Origin: Gammaproteobacteria bacterium
Lineage (GTDB): Bacteria; Pseudomonadota; Gammaproteobacteria; Steroidobacterales; GCA-2729495
Reading direction: 5' to 3'
DNA: 64,000 bases
Assembly (NCBI GenBank): GCA_028285245.1
Contig: JANQPY010000006.1
Span: 62,001 to 126,000 of the forward strand
Position numbers and translations under genes: made by a program. The notes under the pieces were generated by a model. It had not been told where the DNA came from and ran no database searches. It saw only the letters and a program-made list of their open reading frames with translations. Of this stretch, positions 1 to 8,674 are shown piece by piece; within the stretch, counting starts at the first letter, position 1, and every line of letters begins with the position of its first letter.

Positions 1-293
1 GCGGTCGTAATGCGCACTGTGCCCGCGGGCTCAAGGTCGCGACCGGCTACCTCCAGTTCGATTTGCTGAACGGCCCCGTCGGCCTGCAGGGCGAGTGCAA
101 GCATATGTTCGCCCACTGGCGTCAGTGTGTAGCCACCGGCCTGCCGGTCAAAGAGCCGGGCTTCCAGGTCAGCCTCGAGCGCCTGCAGGCGCCGGAATAC
201 CGTGGAGTGGTTTTGCTGCAGTGAGCGGGCCGCCCCGGCCAGGGAGCCTGCCTCGGCGATGGCCAGAAACACGCGGAGATCATTCCAGTTCAT
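1..293 (-). CDS. LysR-family transcriptional regulator, N-terminal part (cut by window edge)
   Basis: Reading the reverse strand from the ATG at 293 gives an uninterrupted frame starting MNWNDLRVFLAIAEAGSLAG, continuing through a helix-turn-helix (residues about 18-40, QQNHSTVFRRLQALE) and then LFDRQAGGYTLTPVGEHML. This is the standard N-terminal winged helix of LysR-type regulators; the effector-binding domain lies beyond position 1. The gene is divergent from the DoxX gene, with 117 bases between the two starts, the usual arrangement for a LysR regulator and its target. A T-N11-A type palindrome sits in that gap. The family call is firm; the effector is unknown. Confidence 0.85.
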   Translation of the reverse strand, partial: MNWNDLRVFLAIAEAGSLAGAARSLQQNHSTVFRRLQALEADLEARLFDRQAGGYTLTPVGEHMLALALQADGAVQQIELEVAGRDLEPAGTVRITT

Positions 294-308
294 AGACGCA
301 ATGACAGG

Positions 309-324
309 TTTGCAAAGATGCAAA
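309..324. promoter_or_regulatory. Candidate LysR-type operator (TTTGCA-N4-TGCAAA)
   Basis: A perfect 6-bp inverted repeat with a 4-base spacer, fitting the T-N11-A signature of LysR binding boxes. It lies between the divergent lysR-type and doxX-type genes. The palindrome is seen directly; the role is inferred from position. Confidence 0.5.
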
Positions 325-410
325 TGGAGAATGCAGATATTGCGGATTTACTTGTCTATTCGCAAACAGGATAGTGGCGCCATGCTCACCACACGCCACG
401 AGGAATCATC

Positions 411-839
411 ATGGATCGTTTAATTGAACGTTACGCAGACTTTGGCCCGACGCTGTTGCGGGTCAGCTTAGGGATCATTTTTCTTGCCCATGGCGCCTAC
501 CTGAAGCTGGTGGTGTTCACCATGGCCGGTACCGTGGGTTTCTTCGAATCCCTGGGCCTGCCCGGTATTGCCGCCTATGCCACGGTTGCGGCAGAAATCA
601 TCGGCGGCTTGCTGCTGATTCTGGGTATCCGGGTGCGCGAAGCCGCGCTGGTGCTGGTCGGCGTATCGCTCGGCGCGACGTGGGCGCATCTCGGCTTTGG
701 CTGGTTGTTCACCAATGAAGGCGGTGGTTTTGAATTCCCGTTGTTCCTGGCCGTCGCCAGCGCGGTGCAGGTGCTGATTGGGCCGGGCGCGCTTGCGCTC
801 GGCAGTGAGCGCCCTGCGCGCGCCGCCATGCTGGCCTGA
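411..839 (+). CDS. DoxX-family integral membrane protein
   Basis: A 142-residue protein with about four hydrophobic segments (near residues 14-32, 50-75, 78-98 and 108-128). It opens with the DoxX-like pattern LLRVSLGIIFLAHGAYLK and carries the second conserved block AAEIIGGLLLILGI. DoxX/SURF4-like proteins are small inner-membrane proteins often linked to redox stress or thiol metabolism; the exact role is not known. Start ATG at 411. It is divergent from the LysR gene and probably controlled by it. The family is recognised with good confidence; no specific substrate can be assigned. Confidence 0.8.
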   Translation: MDRLIERYADFGPTLLRVSLGIIFLAHGAYLKLVVFTMAGTVGFFESLGLPGIAAYATVAAEIIGGLLLILGIRVREAALVLVGVSLGATWAHLGFGWLFTNEGGGFEFPLFLAVASAVQVLIGPGALALGSERPARAAMLA

Positions 840-944
840 CGAGTAGAGCACAAGGTGCATCGATTCGGAGTCAGTCCCCCGCTCTTTGGGGGGGGCTGGC
901 TTCGCGCCGTTGCCGTTGAGCGTAATCGGCTAAGATGAGCGGCG

Positions 945-1724
945 ATGCGTCCCACCACAGCTCAGATACTTCTTTACGCCTACGCAACGAGCCCCTTTGC
1001 GGCGAAAGCGCATTGTTATCTCCTCTACAAGCGGCTGACCTTTGAGGTCTACTACGTCAACCCGATGCAGGCCCGCGACGTGTTGCCAGTTGGTCACCAG
1101 GTGCCGGTGCTGACGGTCGGCAGCGAAAGCCGCAACGAATCCAGTGACATTGGCATCTGGCTGGATGAGCTGTATCCCAACAAGCCCATGCTCCTGCCCG
1201 AAGAACCCAAGGCCCGGCAGCGCTTGCTGGATATCGATCAATGGATTTCAGATCGGCTGATTCCCAACACAATTCGGGCGATTGGCGATGGGCGCGTTCA
1301 GGGGCTGTTGAACAGTTGGCGCATGGGCAATGGCATGCATCGCAGCTGCGATGGAGGGCTGCCTTTGGCCGCGCGGATCATGTGGCCTGTGGTGCTGAAG
1401 AAACAGCGGTTTATTCGCAAACTGGTGGCCGCGGCCGACCTGAGTCGGCCGCCCGCGGAAGCGATGGAGTTGATGCGTGAAGAGTTCCTGCAGCGGCTGG
1501 GTGACGGGCCGTTTCTCGATAGCCGCGCCGAGCCTTCGTTGCCAGACTTCTCGGCGTTCCCGCTGGTTACACATTTCTACCGGCTGGGACTAGCCGGTGT
1601 CGATACGCTGGTCAGGGACCCGGTGATTCGTGACTGGGTAGCCCGTCTCCAACCGCATGTCACGGGCGAGCCACCGCTGCTGCCTGAGGCCCTGCATCGC
1701 CGTGCGGTGTTTTACCAGGCTTGA
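945..1724 (+). CDS. Glutathione S-transferase-like protein
   Basis: 259 residues. Residues about 7-85 form a thioredoxin-fold GST N-terminal domain: LLYAYATSPFAAKAHCYLLY, then VPVLTVGSE before the cis-Pro loop and the ESSDIGIWLDELYP motif that binds the glutathione gamma-glutamyl group. The rest is a helical C-terminal domain ending DWVARLQPHV. GSTs conjugate or reduce electrophiles using glutathione in the cytoplasm. The usual Ser/Cys active-site position near residue 14 reads SPFAAK, so catalysis may rely on Ser14; the substrate cannot be read. It is a single gene, convergent with the next lipoprotein gene. Confidence 0.75.
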   Translation: MRPTTAQILLYAYATSPFAAKAHCYLLYKRLTFEVYYVNPMQARDVLPVGHQVPVLTVGSESRNESSDIGIWLDELYPNKPMLLPEEPKARQRLLDIDQWISDRLIPNTIRAIGDGRVQGLLNSWRMGNGMHRSCDGGLPLAARIMWPVVLKKQRFIRKLVAAADLSRPPAEAMELMREEFLQRLGDGPFLDSRAEPSLPDFSAFPLVTHFYRLGLAGVDTLVRDPVIRDWVARLQPHVTGEPPLLPEALHRRAVFYQA

Positions 1725-1780
1725 TTTGCGGTCCGACCTCGCTTCCTGCAACCGGTCTTACCCCGGGTTCAGAGGCACGG

Positions 1781-3337
1781 TTACTGTGGCCGCAACGAAA
1801 TCCGCGAATTGATCTTGGGTTGATCAAGCAGGGCGACGCGGCCATCGGGCCAGATCGCCGAAACCGCAAGAATCTCGCTTGTCTCGCCCAGGCCAAATGT
1901 GAGTTCCGGCGTCTGGTCGCTCATGAGTCCGACGCCATTCATCAGCTCGCGCATATAGCTTTCGCCGGCGGTTGTGGTGACGCGTACCTGCACGCCGAGG
2001 TTGTCGACATTGTCAGGCTGCGAGACCGTCAGGAAGTTTCCCGTGGCGGTATTGCGGAAGGCGCGCAGCGGACCGTTCATGTTGATCCAGACAACATCCT
2101 GTCGACCGTCACCATCGAGATCCAGCACCACAGGCGTTTGCCCAAAGTAAGGGTTGCTCAGGCCAAGACTGGCTGCCGGCGCGAAGCTGCCGTCGGGCAC
2201 CTGCAAGGCGGTGATGCCGTCGAGCTTCGCCAGACGATGCAAGGGCCACTTGATGTAGTTCTGAGCGGCCAGCAAATCCAGCCGTCCGTCCAGGTTCAGG
2301 TCTTCAAAGACTGCGCCCCACCCGAAACCCTGGCGAGTGAGACTTACCTCCGCGGTGATCTCCGTGAACCTGAGATTCCCGTCGTTGCGTAGCACGAGCC
2401 ATTCCAGATTGTGCCGCTGCTCATCCCGCAGATCGCCAGTGGTCAGAAAGTCCGGAATTGAAGTACCGACGTTGGAGAACAGCAGGTCACTGTCACCATC
2501 GGCATCGATGTCCCCGATAGCCAGCCCCATCCAGAAGCCAAAGCCGGTGTCCAGTGGAACCGGGGCAAAACGGCTGCCGCCCAGGTTGCGGAACAGCTCT
2601 ACCTGCCCGGTATTTTGACTGACAATCAGCTCGGGATAGTTGTCGTCGTCAAGATCAGTAAATACGGATAAGAAAGTGTTCTGCAGGGTTGCTACGCCGG
2701 CTACGTCGGTAATGTCGGTGAAGCGGCCGTTGCCGTCGTTGCGCAGCAGTCGATTGGTCTTCGCGTGCATTGGATCGTTGTACACGCCGCTGCGAAAGTT
2801 CTCGAAATCTACAAACGCACTGACATACAGATCGACATCACCGTCCAGATCGACATCACCGGCGGCGATCGCGAACGGCACGGCATCATCGTCAAGATTG
2901 ATGTTCAGCGGCCGCGCCTCAAAGCCGCTGCCCCGGCGGTAGTAGATGGTGACTCCGGTCTCCCGCGCAACGATCAGGTCGGTGTTGCCGTTGCCGTTAA
3001 GGTCAATCGCTGTGGCGCCATGCGTGGCGGCATTGCTGCTGATCTCCAGGTCGGGGGTGACATCCCTTAATTCACCGTCGACGAGGCCCAGAATGACGTC
3101 CGGCTGACCCCGCCCGCCGCCAACAAACAGCTCGAATTGATTGTCGCCCTCGAGGTCGAGAACAGCGGCGCCGGAGAACGGATGCGAACCTTCGTCCCAG
3201 GCATGCGCAAAACTTGTGGGGATCTCTTCAAAACCGGGCACCGGTACATCGTCCGGATCGAGCGGCGGGGCACAGGCAGACAGCACTACCGCGAGTCCCG
3301 TGACCAGGATGGCGGGTTGGGCTTCATGCAGCGGCAT
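1781..3337 (-). CDS. FG-GAP/VCBS repeat lipoprotein with ASPIC/UnbV C-terminal domain
   Basis: 518 residues. The N terminus has a lipoprotein signal with lipobox VLSAC (Cys about residue 22). The body consists of repeated Asp/Gly-rich blades such as DLNGNGNTDLIVA, DVDLDGDVDLYVS, DIDADGDSDLLFS and DLNLDGRLDLLAA, the calcium-binding pattern of FG-GAP/VCBS beta-propellers. The last 90 residues (NLGVQVRVTTTAGESYMREL through the IWPDG region) match the ASPIC/UnbV domain that commonly ends CRTAC1-like proteins. It is probably an outer-membrane-anchored adhesion or binding protein; the ligand is unknown. No operon partner is obvious. Confidence 0.85.
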   Translation of the reverse strand: MPLHEAQPAILVTGLAVVLSACAPPLDPDDVPVPGFEEIPTSFAHAWDEGSHPFSGAAVLDLEGDNQFELFVGGGRGQPDVILGLVDGELRDVTPDLEISSNAATHGATAIDLNGNGNTDLIVARETGVTIYYRRGSGFEARPLNINLDDDAVPFAIAAGDVDLDGDVDLYVSAFVDFENFRSGVYNDPMHAKTNRLLRNDGNGRFTDITDVAGVATLQNTFLSVFTDLDDDNYPELIVSQNTGQVELFRNLGGSRFAPVPLDTGFGFWMGLAIGDIDADGDSDLLFSNVGTSIPDFLTTGDLRDEQRHNLEWLVLRNDGNLRFTEITAEVSLTRQGFGWGAVFEDLNLDGRLDLLAAQNYIKWPLHRLAKLDGITALQVPDGSFAPAASLGLSNPYFGQTPVVLDLDGDGRQDVVWINMNGPLRAFRNTATGNFLTVSQPDNVDNLGVQVRVTTTAGESYMRELMNGVGLMSDQTPELTFGLGETSEILAVSAIWPDGRVALLDQPKINSRISLRPQ

Positions 3338-3439
3338 TGACTGTCTCCGGCGGGCGATCTTCCGGGCACTACTTTACCTCTCCGGGTTTGCCACAACACA
3401 TTCCAGGGTTGCGTGACGCTCGCGGGCTATACTCGCCGC

Positions 3440-4783
3440 ATGTGCTGTCGGCATGCCGAGCAAGAGCCTGTTGCCATCCCCGGTTGGTGGGCGCGCAGGC
3501 GCAGTGTCGCCGGCATCAGCGTGGCGCTGATCTGCCTGACGATGTCAGCCTGCACTTCGCTCTACCATCACCCTCACCGCAACGCCGCGTCTGATCCACC
3601 AGCAGGCTGCAAGCTCAACGCTGCCGACGAACTTCGGTATGTGGAAACCGACGACGAGGGTTGGTTCTGGAAACCTGACCAGGCGGCTCAGCTTATGCAG
3701 TCGGTTGAATCGAGCCGCAAAGCAGGCAATACCTTTGTCGTGCTGTTTGCGCACGGCTGGCATCACAGCGCTGCCAGTAATGATGCGGGTATCGATCAAT
3801 TCTGTGCGCTGCTGGGGTTCTATCGGCGAACACTTGAGCAAGCCGTTTACCGGGAGAGCCGCGAGACGCTCGGCTTTCCTGCGGAATTCCGCATCATTGG
3901 GGTCTACGCCGGATGGCGCGGCAAGTCCTTGCCGATGCCGATTAACTATCTGACGTTCTGGGCGCGCAAGTCCGCCGCCGAACGTATCGGCAGTGGCGAT
4001 TTGGGGGAGATGCTCGCCCGACTTGATCGTCTGTATGAGCAACACAAGGTTGATCGCGAGCCAACCCTGTTCGGGTTGCTCACGATCGGACACAGTTTCG
4101 GCGCACAGGTGCTCTTGCAGGCACAGCGCTACGAGTTTGAGAGGCGTCTGCGCGAGGCCGGTGCACAGGTCGGCTATCCGCGAGTGGGCCGCCAACCGCC
4201 AGCGGGCCCGCCGTCATCGCTGGTTGGCATCGGTGATCTCTCTGTACTGGTGAATCCGGCTATCGAAGCGGAGCAGTGGACCCGCATCGATCAGATGGCG
4301 CGGTCAATCAACTACGCCCCCGAGCAGGCACCCGTAGTCCTGGTGGCAACATCCGTGGCGGATTTTCCGCTGCGAGACGGCTTTCCGTTCGGCCGGCGTC
4401 TAGGGCGTTTGTTTGCGGCGAAGCCCGTGCTCAAACACGGTCAGAAGGAACTTGAGCGCACCGCGATAGGTTTCCATGGCGATCAAGTCACTCACCGTCT
4501 GTGTCCCACGAAAGCAGACAACGCCGACCTGGCGTTGCCGGCCGCACTGTCCGGCATCGACTCGCTGGACCTATCAGCCGGCATCACGCTGAATGGTGTC
4601 ACCCTGACACCTGAGTTCGACCATCCCGGTCTGCCCTTCGTTGTCGCACGCACTGCCGAGGCGCTTATTCCCGATCACAACGACATATTCCGCGAGCCCT
4701 TTATGGGCTTTGTGATTCAACACGCCGGCCTGGTTGGCGCCAAGCGCGCTGTGCTCTACGCCAGCATGCTGGCGGAGGACTAG
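3440..4783 (+). CDS. Lipoprotein with alpha/beta-hydrolase-like domain
   Basis: About 447 residues from the ATG at 3440; an in-frame GTG at 3413 is an alternative start with a slightly better upstream AGGG. A long basic N-region leads to a hydrophobic stretch and lipobox LTMSAC, so it should be lipid-anchored. The segment NTFVVLFAHGWHHSAA is a beta-strand/oxyanion-like loop and TIGHSFGAQVLL is a nucleophile-elbow motif (GHSFG), typical of serine hydrolases. The rest does not resemble a family I can name. It is probably an esterase- or lipase-like envelope protein; the acid and histidine of the triad cannot be placed with certainty. It ends convergently with the following gene. Confidence 0.6.
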   Translation: MCCRHAEQEPVAIPGWWARRRSVAGISVALICLTMSACTSLYHHPHRNAASDPPAGCKLNAADELRYVETDDEGWFWKPDQAAQLMQSVESSRKAGNTFVVLFAHGWHHSAASNDAGIDQFCALLGFYRRTLEQAVYRESRETLGFPAEFRIIGVYAGWRGKSLPMPINYLTFWARKSAAERIGSGDLGEMLARLDRLYEQHKVDREPTLFGLLTIGHSFGAQVLLQAQRYEFERRLREAGAQVGYPRVGRQPPAGPPSSLVGIGDLSVLVNPAIEAEQWTRIDQMARSINYAPEQAPVVLVATSVADFPLRDGFPFGRRLGRLFAAKPVLKHGQKELERTAIGFHGDQVTHRLCPTKADNADLALPAALSGIDSLDLSAGITLNGVTLTPEFDHPGLPFVVARTAEALIPDHNDIFREPFMGFVIQHAGLVGAKRAVLYASMLAED

Positions 4784-4813
4784 CCAGATGGATGGCGAGG
4801 CGTCGCCAGTTGG

Positions 4814-5851
4814 CTATGTAGACTCAATGAAGTCGATCGTGCGGCGAGCCTGATCTTCCGGGTCTTCCTCAATCAGGAAGAAGTTCGCGTCGGGGTAGAC
4901 GTAATGTGGCTGGTCGGCCGCACCGGGTAAGTGTTCCTGCAGCACGCGTGGATCCATGCCCCGAGTCATCGACGCTGCGATCAGCGTCATCACCGGCTTG
5001 TTCCAGTTCGCGAGTTCCTCCCACACTGCGCTGTTGGCCGAGTGCGCAGGATTCAACGGCGTTGCCGGAATCATCATGGGAAACCGTCGTGGTCCGCCCT
5101 TATAGGCTTCACTCGGGTAAGGCGCGTCCAGGCCCGACAGCGTCTGGCTATCCAGCTCACGCTCGGTCATGTCTGCAACCATGCCGCTAATCGGAAAGAT
5201 CTCGGGCTTGAGTATGTAGCGGCGCCACCAGGCCACCCAGCCGGCGGCGAGAACGCTGTTCGCGCGGGGCAACATCGTGGTGTTAAGTACCAGTCGCGAA
5301 AAAAACTCCGGCCGCCTGGCTGCTACCGGCAGACCGAAGTAACCGCCCCAGTCAAACAGGAATCCGGTGGCGCCTTTTGTCTCCAGTTGATCCAGCGTCT
5401 GCTCAAGCCAGTCTACGTGCCCTGCGAAGGTATGCGCTTCCCAATCCGCTGGCTTGTCTGAGCGGCCAAAGCCAATGAGATCTGGCGCGACAACCCGGTA
5501 ACCCGCGTCCACGAACAGAGGGATCATGTGCCGGAACGAATAGGACCAGGTGGACTGACCATGCAGCAACACAATGGTGTGCGCATCTCTTGGCCCTTCA
5601 TCGATGTAGTGCACGCGCAGTTTACCCAGAAGGTCATCATTGATTTCCAGATAACGCGGTGTGTACGGAAAGTCCGTAAGCCCCGCAAAAGCGGCTTCTG
5701 GAGTTCGCAGTACGGCAATGGATGGATCGTAGTCTTCCCCATTGCCGCGCGCCTGCACATCGTAGTGGTTAAAAACGGCCAAGCTGCCGATGCTGATAAA
5801 CAGCAGCGCACTGAGGTAGCCAAGTGCTTTGAAGATTTTCCGCATGGCCAT
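4814..5851 (-). CDS. Haloalkane-dehalogenase-like alpha/beta hydrolase with altered catalytic residues
   Basis: 345 residues with an N-terminal membrane-anchor-like segment (residues 9-27). The core follows the haloalkane dehalogenase pattern: LLHGQSTWSYSFRHMIPLF (residues 95-113), VVAPDLIGFGRSDKP (120-134) and the nucleophile elbow GFLFDWGG with Asp167 and the halide-binding Trp168. The C-terminal block that normally reads DAGHFVQE reads DANFFLIE (residues 321-328), so Phe324 takes the place of the catalytic His. No obvious acid is present at either usual triad position. The protein may bind or covalently trap ligands, use another chemistry, or be inactive. The fold is assigned confidently; dehalogenase activity is doubtful. 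Confidence 0.75.
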   Translation of the reverse strand: MAMRKIFKALGYLSALLFISIGSLAVFNHYDVQARGNGEDYDPSIAVLRTPEAAFAGLTDFPYTPRYLEINDDLLGKLRVHYIDEGPRDAHTIVLLHGQSTWSYSFRHMIPLFVDAGYRVVAPDLIGFGRSDKPADWEAHTFAGHVDWLEQTLDQLETKGATGFLFDWGGYFGLPVAARRPEFFSRLVLNTTMLPRANSVLAAGWVAWWRRYILKPEIFPISGMVADMTERELDSQTLSGLDAPYPSEAYKGGPRRFPMMIPATPLNPAHSANSAVWEELANWNKPVMTLIAASMTRGMDPRVLQEHLPGAADQPHYVYPDANFFLIEEDPEDQARRTIDFIEST

Positions 5852-5916
5852 ACTTTACCGGACGCGAATGACACCGTCCCGCCCGGCTGTCTTCTCACAT
5901 AGCGACGCGTGAACGG

Positions 5917-7308
5917 TCAGGCAGACGCGGGCGCCGGTTCGCCATGCGTCGTGGCTTGCTCGGCCCGGCGTGACTTGAGGGTCATCGACAGGAGAAACAG
6001 GAGGCTGCCCAGAATAGCCGCGCCGATAAAGGCTGACTGGTAACCGGGTACGCCGCCTCCCTTTGACGCAATCGTAGCGCCAACCGTAGCCGCGCCCATC
6101 AACCGGCCGACGGAGGTGATGTTGCTCAGCAGACCTTGCGCGGCGGCCCGTTCGTCGGGCCGCGATTCATTAAGGATGGTCCAGCGTATTGGTGCGCCGA
6201 CCAGGCCTGCGCTGCCCAGCGCACTAATCATGGTGGCAACGATGAAGGTCGCGAGATTCATCTGTGCTTGGCCAAACATGACCAGGCCGATGCCCATGAG
6301 GACCAGACTGAAAAGGATCAACAAACGTGTGCCGACTGTGTTGATGAGCTTGCCGACAATCACCGCACCTATGGTGGCGACGACCACGCCGGGCAACAGC
6401 ATGAAGGCAGCGGTGGATTCACTCACGCCGATGGCCTCGACGGCGAGAGCGGGGTAGAACAATGTGGCGGTCTGTATGGCGCCGGCGCCCGCCGCAATCA
6501 GGGCCGCCGTCGTCACCTGACGGGAGCGCAGCAGACCTGGCCGAACTATTGGATCCTCTGCGCGCGTCTCAAGCCACAGGAAGAGCGGCATCAACACGAC
6601 AAAGATCAGTAGCGGTATGGCAACAACGAGTTGTCTAAGGCTGTCGGCAATGTTGTTGGTATCCAGGTTGTTGAGACCCAGCACCAACGCGCAAAGCCCG
6701 ACGAGCAGCGCGGCGGCACCCGCAAAGTCGAACGGCAACCGGCGGGTTGCTGCGGTAGCTGGCAGCAGCTTCCAGGCGCCCACCACAAGCAACGCGGCAA
6801 TCGGCAGGTTCACGACAAACAGCCAGCGCCATGAGTAGTTGAGCAGAATGCCGCCGAGCACCGGCCCAATGCAAAAGGCAAGACCCCAAACCGATCCGAG
6901 GAGACCCAGGGCCGGTCCGCGGTCTTCACGCGAGAGCTTCGCGGCGATGACGGTTGTTGCGACGGGGAAGATACCTCCGGCACCGAAACCCTGGATCGCG
7001 CGGCCGGCGTACATCGTGAGCGGATCGCGAGCAATGACCAGCAGCAATGAGCCCAGGGCGAAGAAAGTGATTGCCAGTATGTAGATCGCCCGAGGACCGA
7101 ATCGATCTGCCAGCTTGGCCAGCGGTTGGGTGCCGATTACCTGGCCGAGCACGTAGGCGTTGAAGAGCACCGCGAGCTGCCGCCCGTCGAGATTGAAATC
7201 GGCCTGAATGGCAGGTAACGCTGGCCCAATGATGGCGATGTCAAGCGCGCCCATTAGCACGCCGACAAACAGGAGCATCAGTAGCGGTTTGTTATCTGTA
7301 AGACTCAA
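5917..7308 (-). CDS. Major facilitator superfamily transporter (DHA2/EmrB-like)
   Basis: 463 residues with many hydrophobic helices (probably 14). MFS landmarks are present: PLAKLADRFGPRAIYI, the loop 2-3 motif A variant near residues 63-78; GRAIQGFGAGG; and the antiporter motif C region with CIGPVLGG near residue 150. The DLDTN/GALDIAIIGPALPAIQ start is typical of drug:H+ antiporters of the DHA2 group. It is likely an inner-membrane proton-driven exporter of small, perhaps toxic, molecules; the substrate is unknown. No partner membrane-fusion protein is adjacent, so it probably works alone. It is transcribed away from the next MDR gene. Confidence 0.8.
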   Translation of the reverse strand: MSLTDNKPLLMLLFVGVLMGALDIAIIGPALPAIQADFNLDGRQLAVLFNAYVLGQVIGTQPLAKLADRFGPRAIYILAITFFALGSLLLVIARDPLTMYAGRAIQGFGAGGIFPVATTVIAAKLSREDRGPALGLLGSVWGLAFCIGPVLGGILLNYSWRWLFVVNLPIAALLVVGAWKLLPATAATRRLPFDFAGAAALLVGLCALVLGLNNLDTNNIADSLRQLVVAIPLLIFVVLMPLFLWLETRAEDPIVRPGLLRSRQVTTAALIAAGAGAIQTATLFYPALAVEAIGVSESTAAFMLLPGVVVATIGAVIVGKLINTVGTRLLILFSLVLMGIGLVMFGQAQMNLATFIVATMISALGSAGLVGAPIRWTILNESRPDERAAAQGLLSNITSVGRLMGAATVGATIASKGGGVPGYQSAFIGAAILGSLLFLLSMTLKSRRAEQATTHGEPAPASA

Positions 7309-7524
7309 AGTGTGGGAATTTTTTTCGGTATGCGTTGGCCGGCAGGTGCAAGCATGGATTCAGCGCCCAACTCGAGACCGGTCCCAGTGTAGGTTCGCCG
7401 TTGTCCGGGCATCGGATGAGGCTGCGTGCACAGCCACGCAACGGCCACCCGTCATCGGGTAGCGGAACCCAGGGCGCTCGTCGCGTGTACGATGAGACTC
7501 ACCATTCACTGATGGAGACTCCGA

Positions 7525-8655
7525 GTGTCATCGAAGACAACACGCCGTAAAGCGTTGGCTGGCGGGCTTGCCGTGGCGGCTGCGGCCGCCGCGGCTCCAC
7601 AGGCGGCCCGCGCTCGTGATGCATGGGCTGACACGACTTATCAGCGTTATGAGCTTGCAGGTCAGCGGGGCATTGCATCTTTGCAAAGAAACCGGCGGCA
7701 GGCGCGTTCGCCCGGCACTGGAGAGGTTCTGGTGCGTATGCGGGCCGCTGCGCTTAACTATCGTGATCTGTTGCTGGCTGCCGGGCAGTACGGTGAGCCG
7801 CAGCCGGCAGAGCGGGTGCCGCTTAGCGATGGAGCTGGCGAGGTTCTCGCGGTCGGTGACGGGGTGACGGGACTCGCGCCAGGCGATCGCGTGACCGCAC
7901 CGCATTTTCTGGACTGGCTGGCTGGAGACTTCTCGCCGGCTATCTTTGCCAACGATGCTGGTATCACCACGGATGGCTGGCTGTCCGAGCTGGTTTGGTT
8001 GCCAGCGCGGTCCGTGGTGCGCCTCCCGGAGAGACTCAGTTTTGAGACCGCCGCAGCGCTGGGGGTTGCGGGCATCACTGCGTGGCGCGTCCTGCAGACA
8101 CTGGGTCAGATCAAGGCAGGCGATACCGTGCTCACGCTCGGCACCGGCGGCGTGTCGATCATGGCGCTGCAAATCGCGCGCATGAACGGCGCCCGTGTTG
8201 CCATTACCTCGTCGAGTGATGACAAACTCGCGCTGGCGCGCGACCTCGGCGCGGAGATAACCGTTAACTATCGGCAGGAGCCCGAGTGGCAGAACGCGGT
8301 TCGGGCGGCAACCGGGGGGCGGGGTGTTGATATTGTGGTCGAGACCGTAGGTGTTGCAACGCTTGAGCAATCGATCGCCGCCTGCGCGCCGAACGCGCGG
8401 GTGGGCCTGCTGGGCGTACTCGGCGGGATACCGGAGCAGTTTCCCAACCTGCTGCCCCTCTACGGCAACAACATTCACCTGCAGGGCATCACTTCGGGCA
8501 GCCGGGCGATGCACGCCAACCTGCTGGAGGCAGCGTCAGTGAATCAGCTGGAGCCCTATGTCGATAAAGTTTTCGACTTTGCTGATGCGCAGAGCGCGTA
8601 CGCGCATCTCAAGGCTGCTGGCCATGTGGGTAAAGTGCTGATCACAAGCCGTTAG
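7525..8655 (+). CDS. Quinone-oxidoreductase-like MDR protein with twin-arginine leader
   Basis: 376 residues from a GTG at 7525, with GGAG about ten bases upstream. The N terminus TTRRKALAGGLAVAAAAAAA is a Tat-type signal peptide, ending near QAARA. The mature part is a zinc-independent medium-chain dehydrogenase/reductase: ALNYRDLLLAAG, SDGAGEVLAVG, an AALGVAGITAWRVL block, and the Rossmann region LTLGTGGVSIMALQIA. It resembles NADPH:quinone or enoyl reductases. Export of an NAD(P)-dependent enzyme by Tat is unusual, as the cofactor would have to be bound before transport. A paralogue without a signal peptide lies at 35239-36249. Confidence 0.8.
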   Translation: MSSKTTRRKALAGGLAVAAAAAAAPQAARARDAWADTTYQRYELAGQRGIASLQRNRRQARSPGTGEVLVRMRAAALNYRDLLLAAGQYGEPQPAERVPLSDGAGEVLAVGDGVTGLAPGDRVTAPHFLDWLAGDFSPAIFANDAGITTDGWLSELVWLPARSVVRLPERLSFETAAALGVAGITAWRVLQTLGQIKAGDTVLTLGTGGVSIMALQIARMNGARVAITSSSDDKLALARDLGAEITVNYRQEPEWQNAVRAATGGRGVDIVVETVGVATLEQSIAACAPNARVGLLGVLGGIPEQFPNLLPLYGNNIHLQGITSGSRAMHANLLEAASVNQLEPYVDKVFDFADAQSAYAHLKAAGHVGKVLITSR

Positions 8656-8674
8656 CGACGGGTGATCGCCCGCG

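Noticed and set aside
1721..2392. 223-residue forward ORF
   Set aside because: Opposite the UnbV lipoprotein gene; no ribosome site and no domain.
4793..4808. TGGCGA-GGCG-TCGCCA hairpin as terminator
   Set aside because: A perfect stem between convergent genes, but no T-run on either side, so termination is not supported.
7528..8514. 328-residue reverse-strand ORF
   Set aside because: Antisense to the MDR gene, with the pattern of codon-complement shadows.
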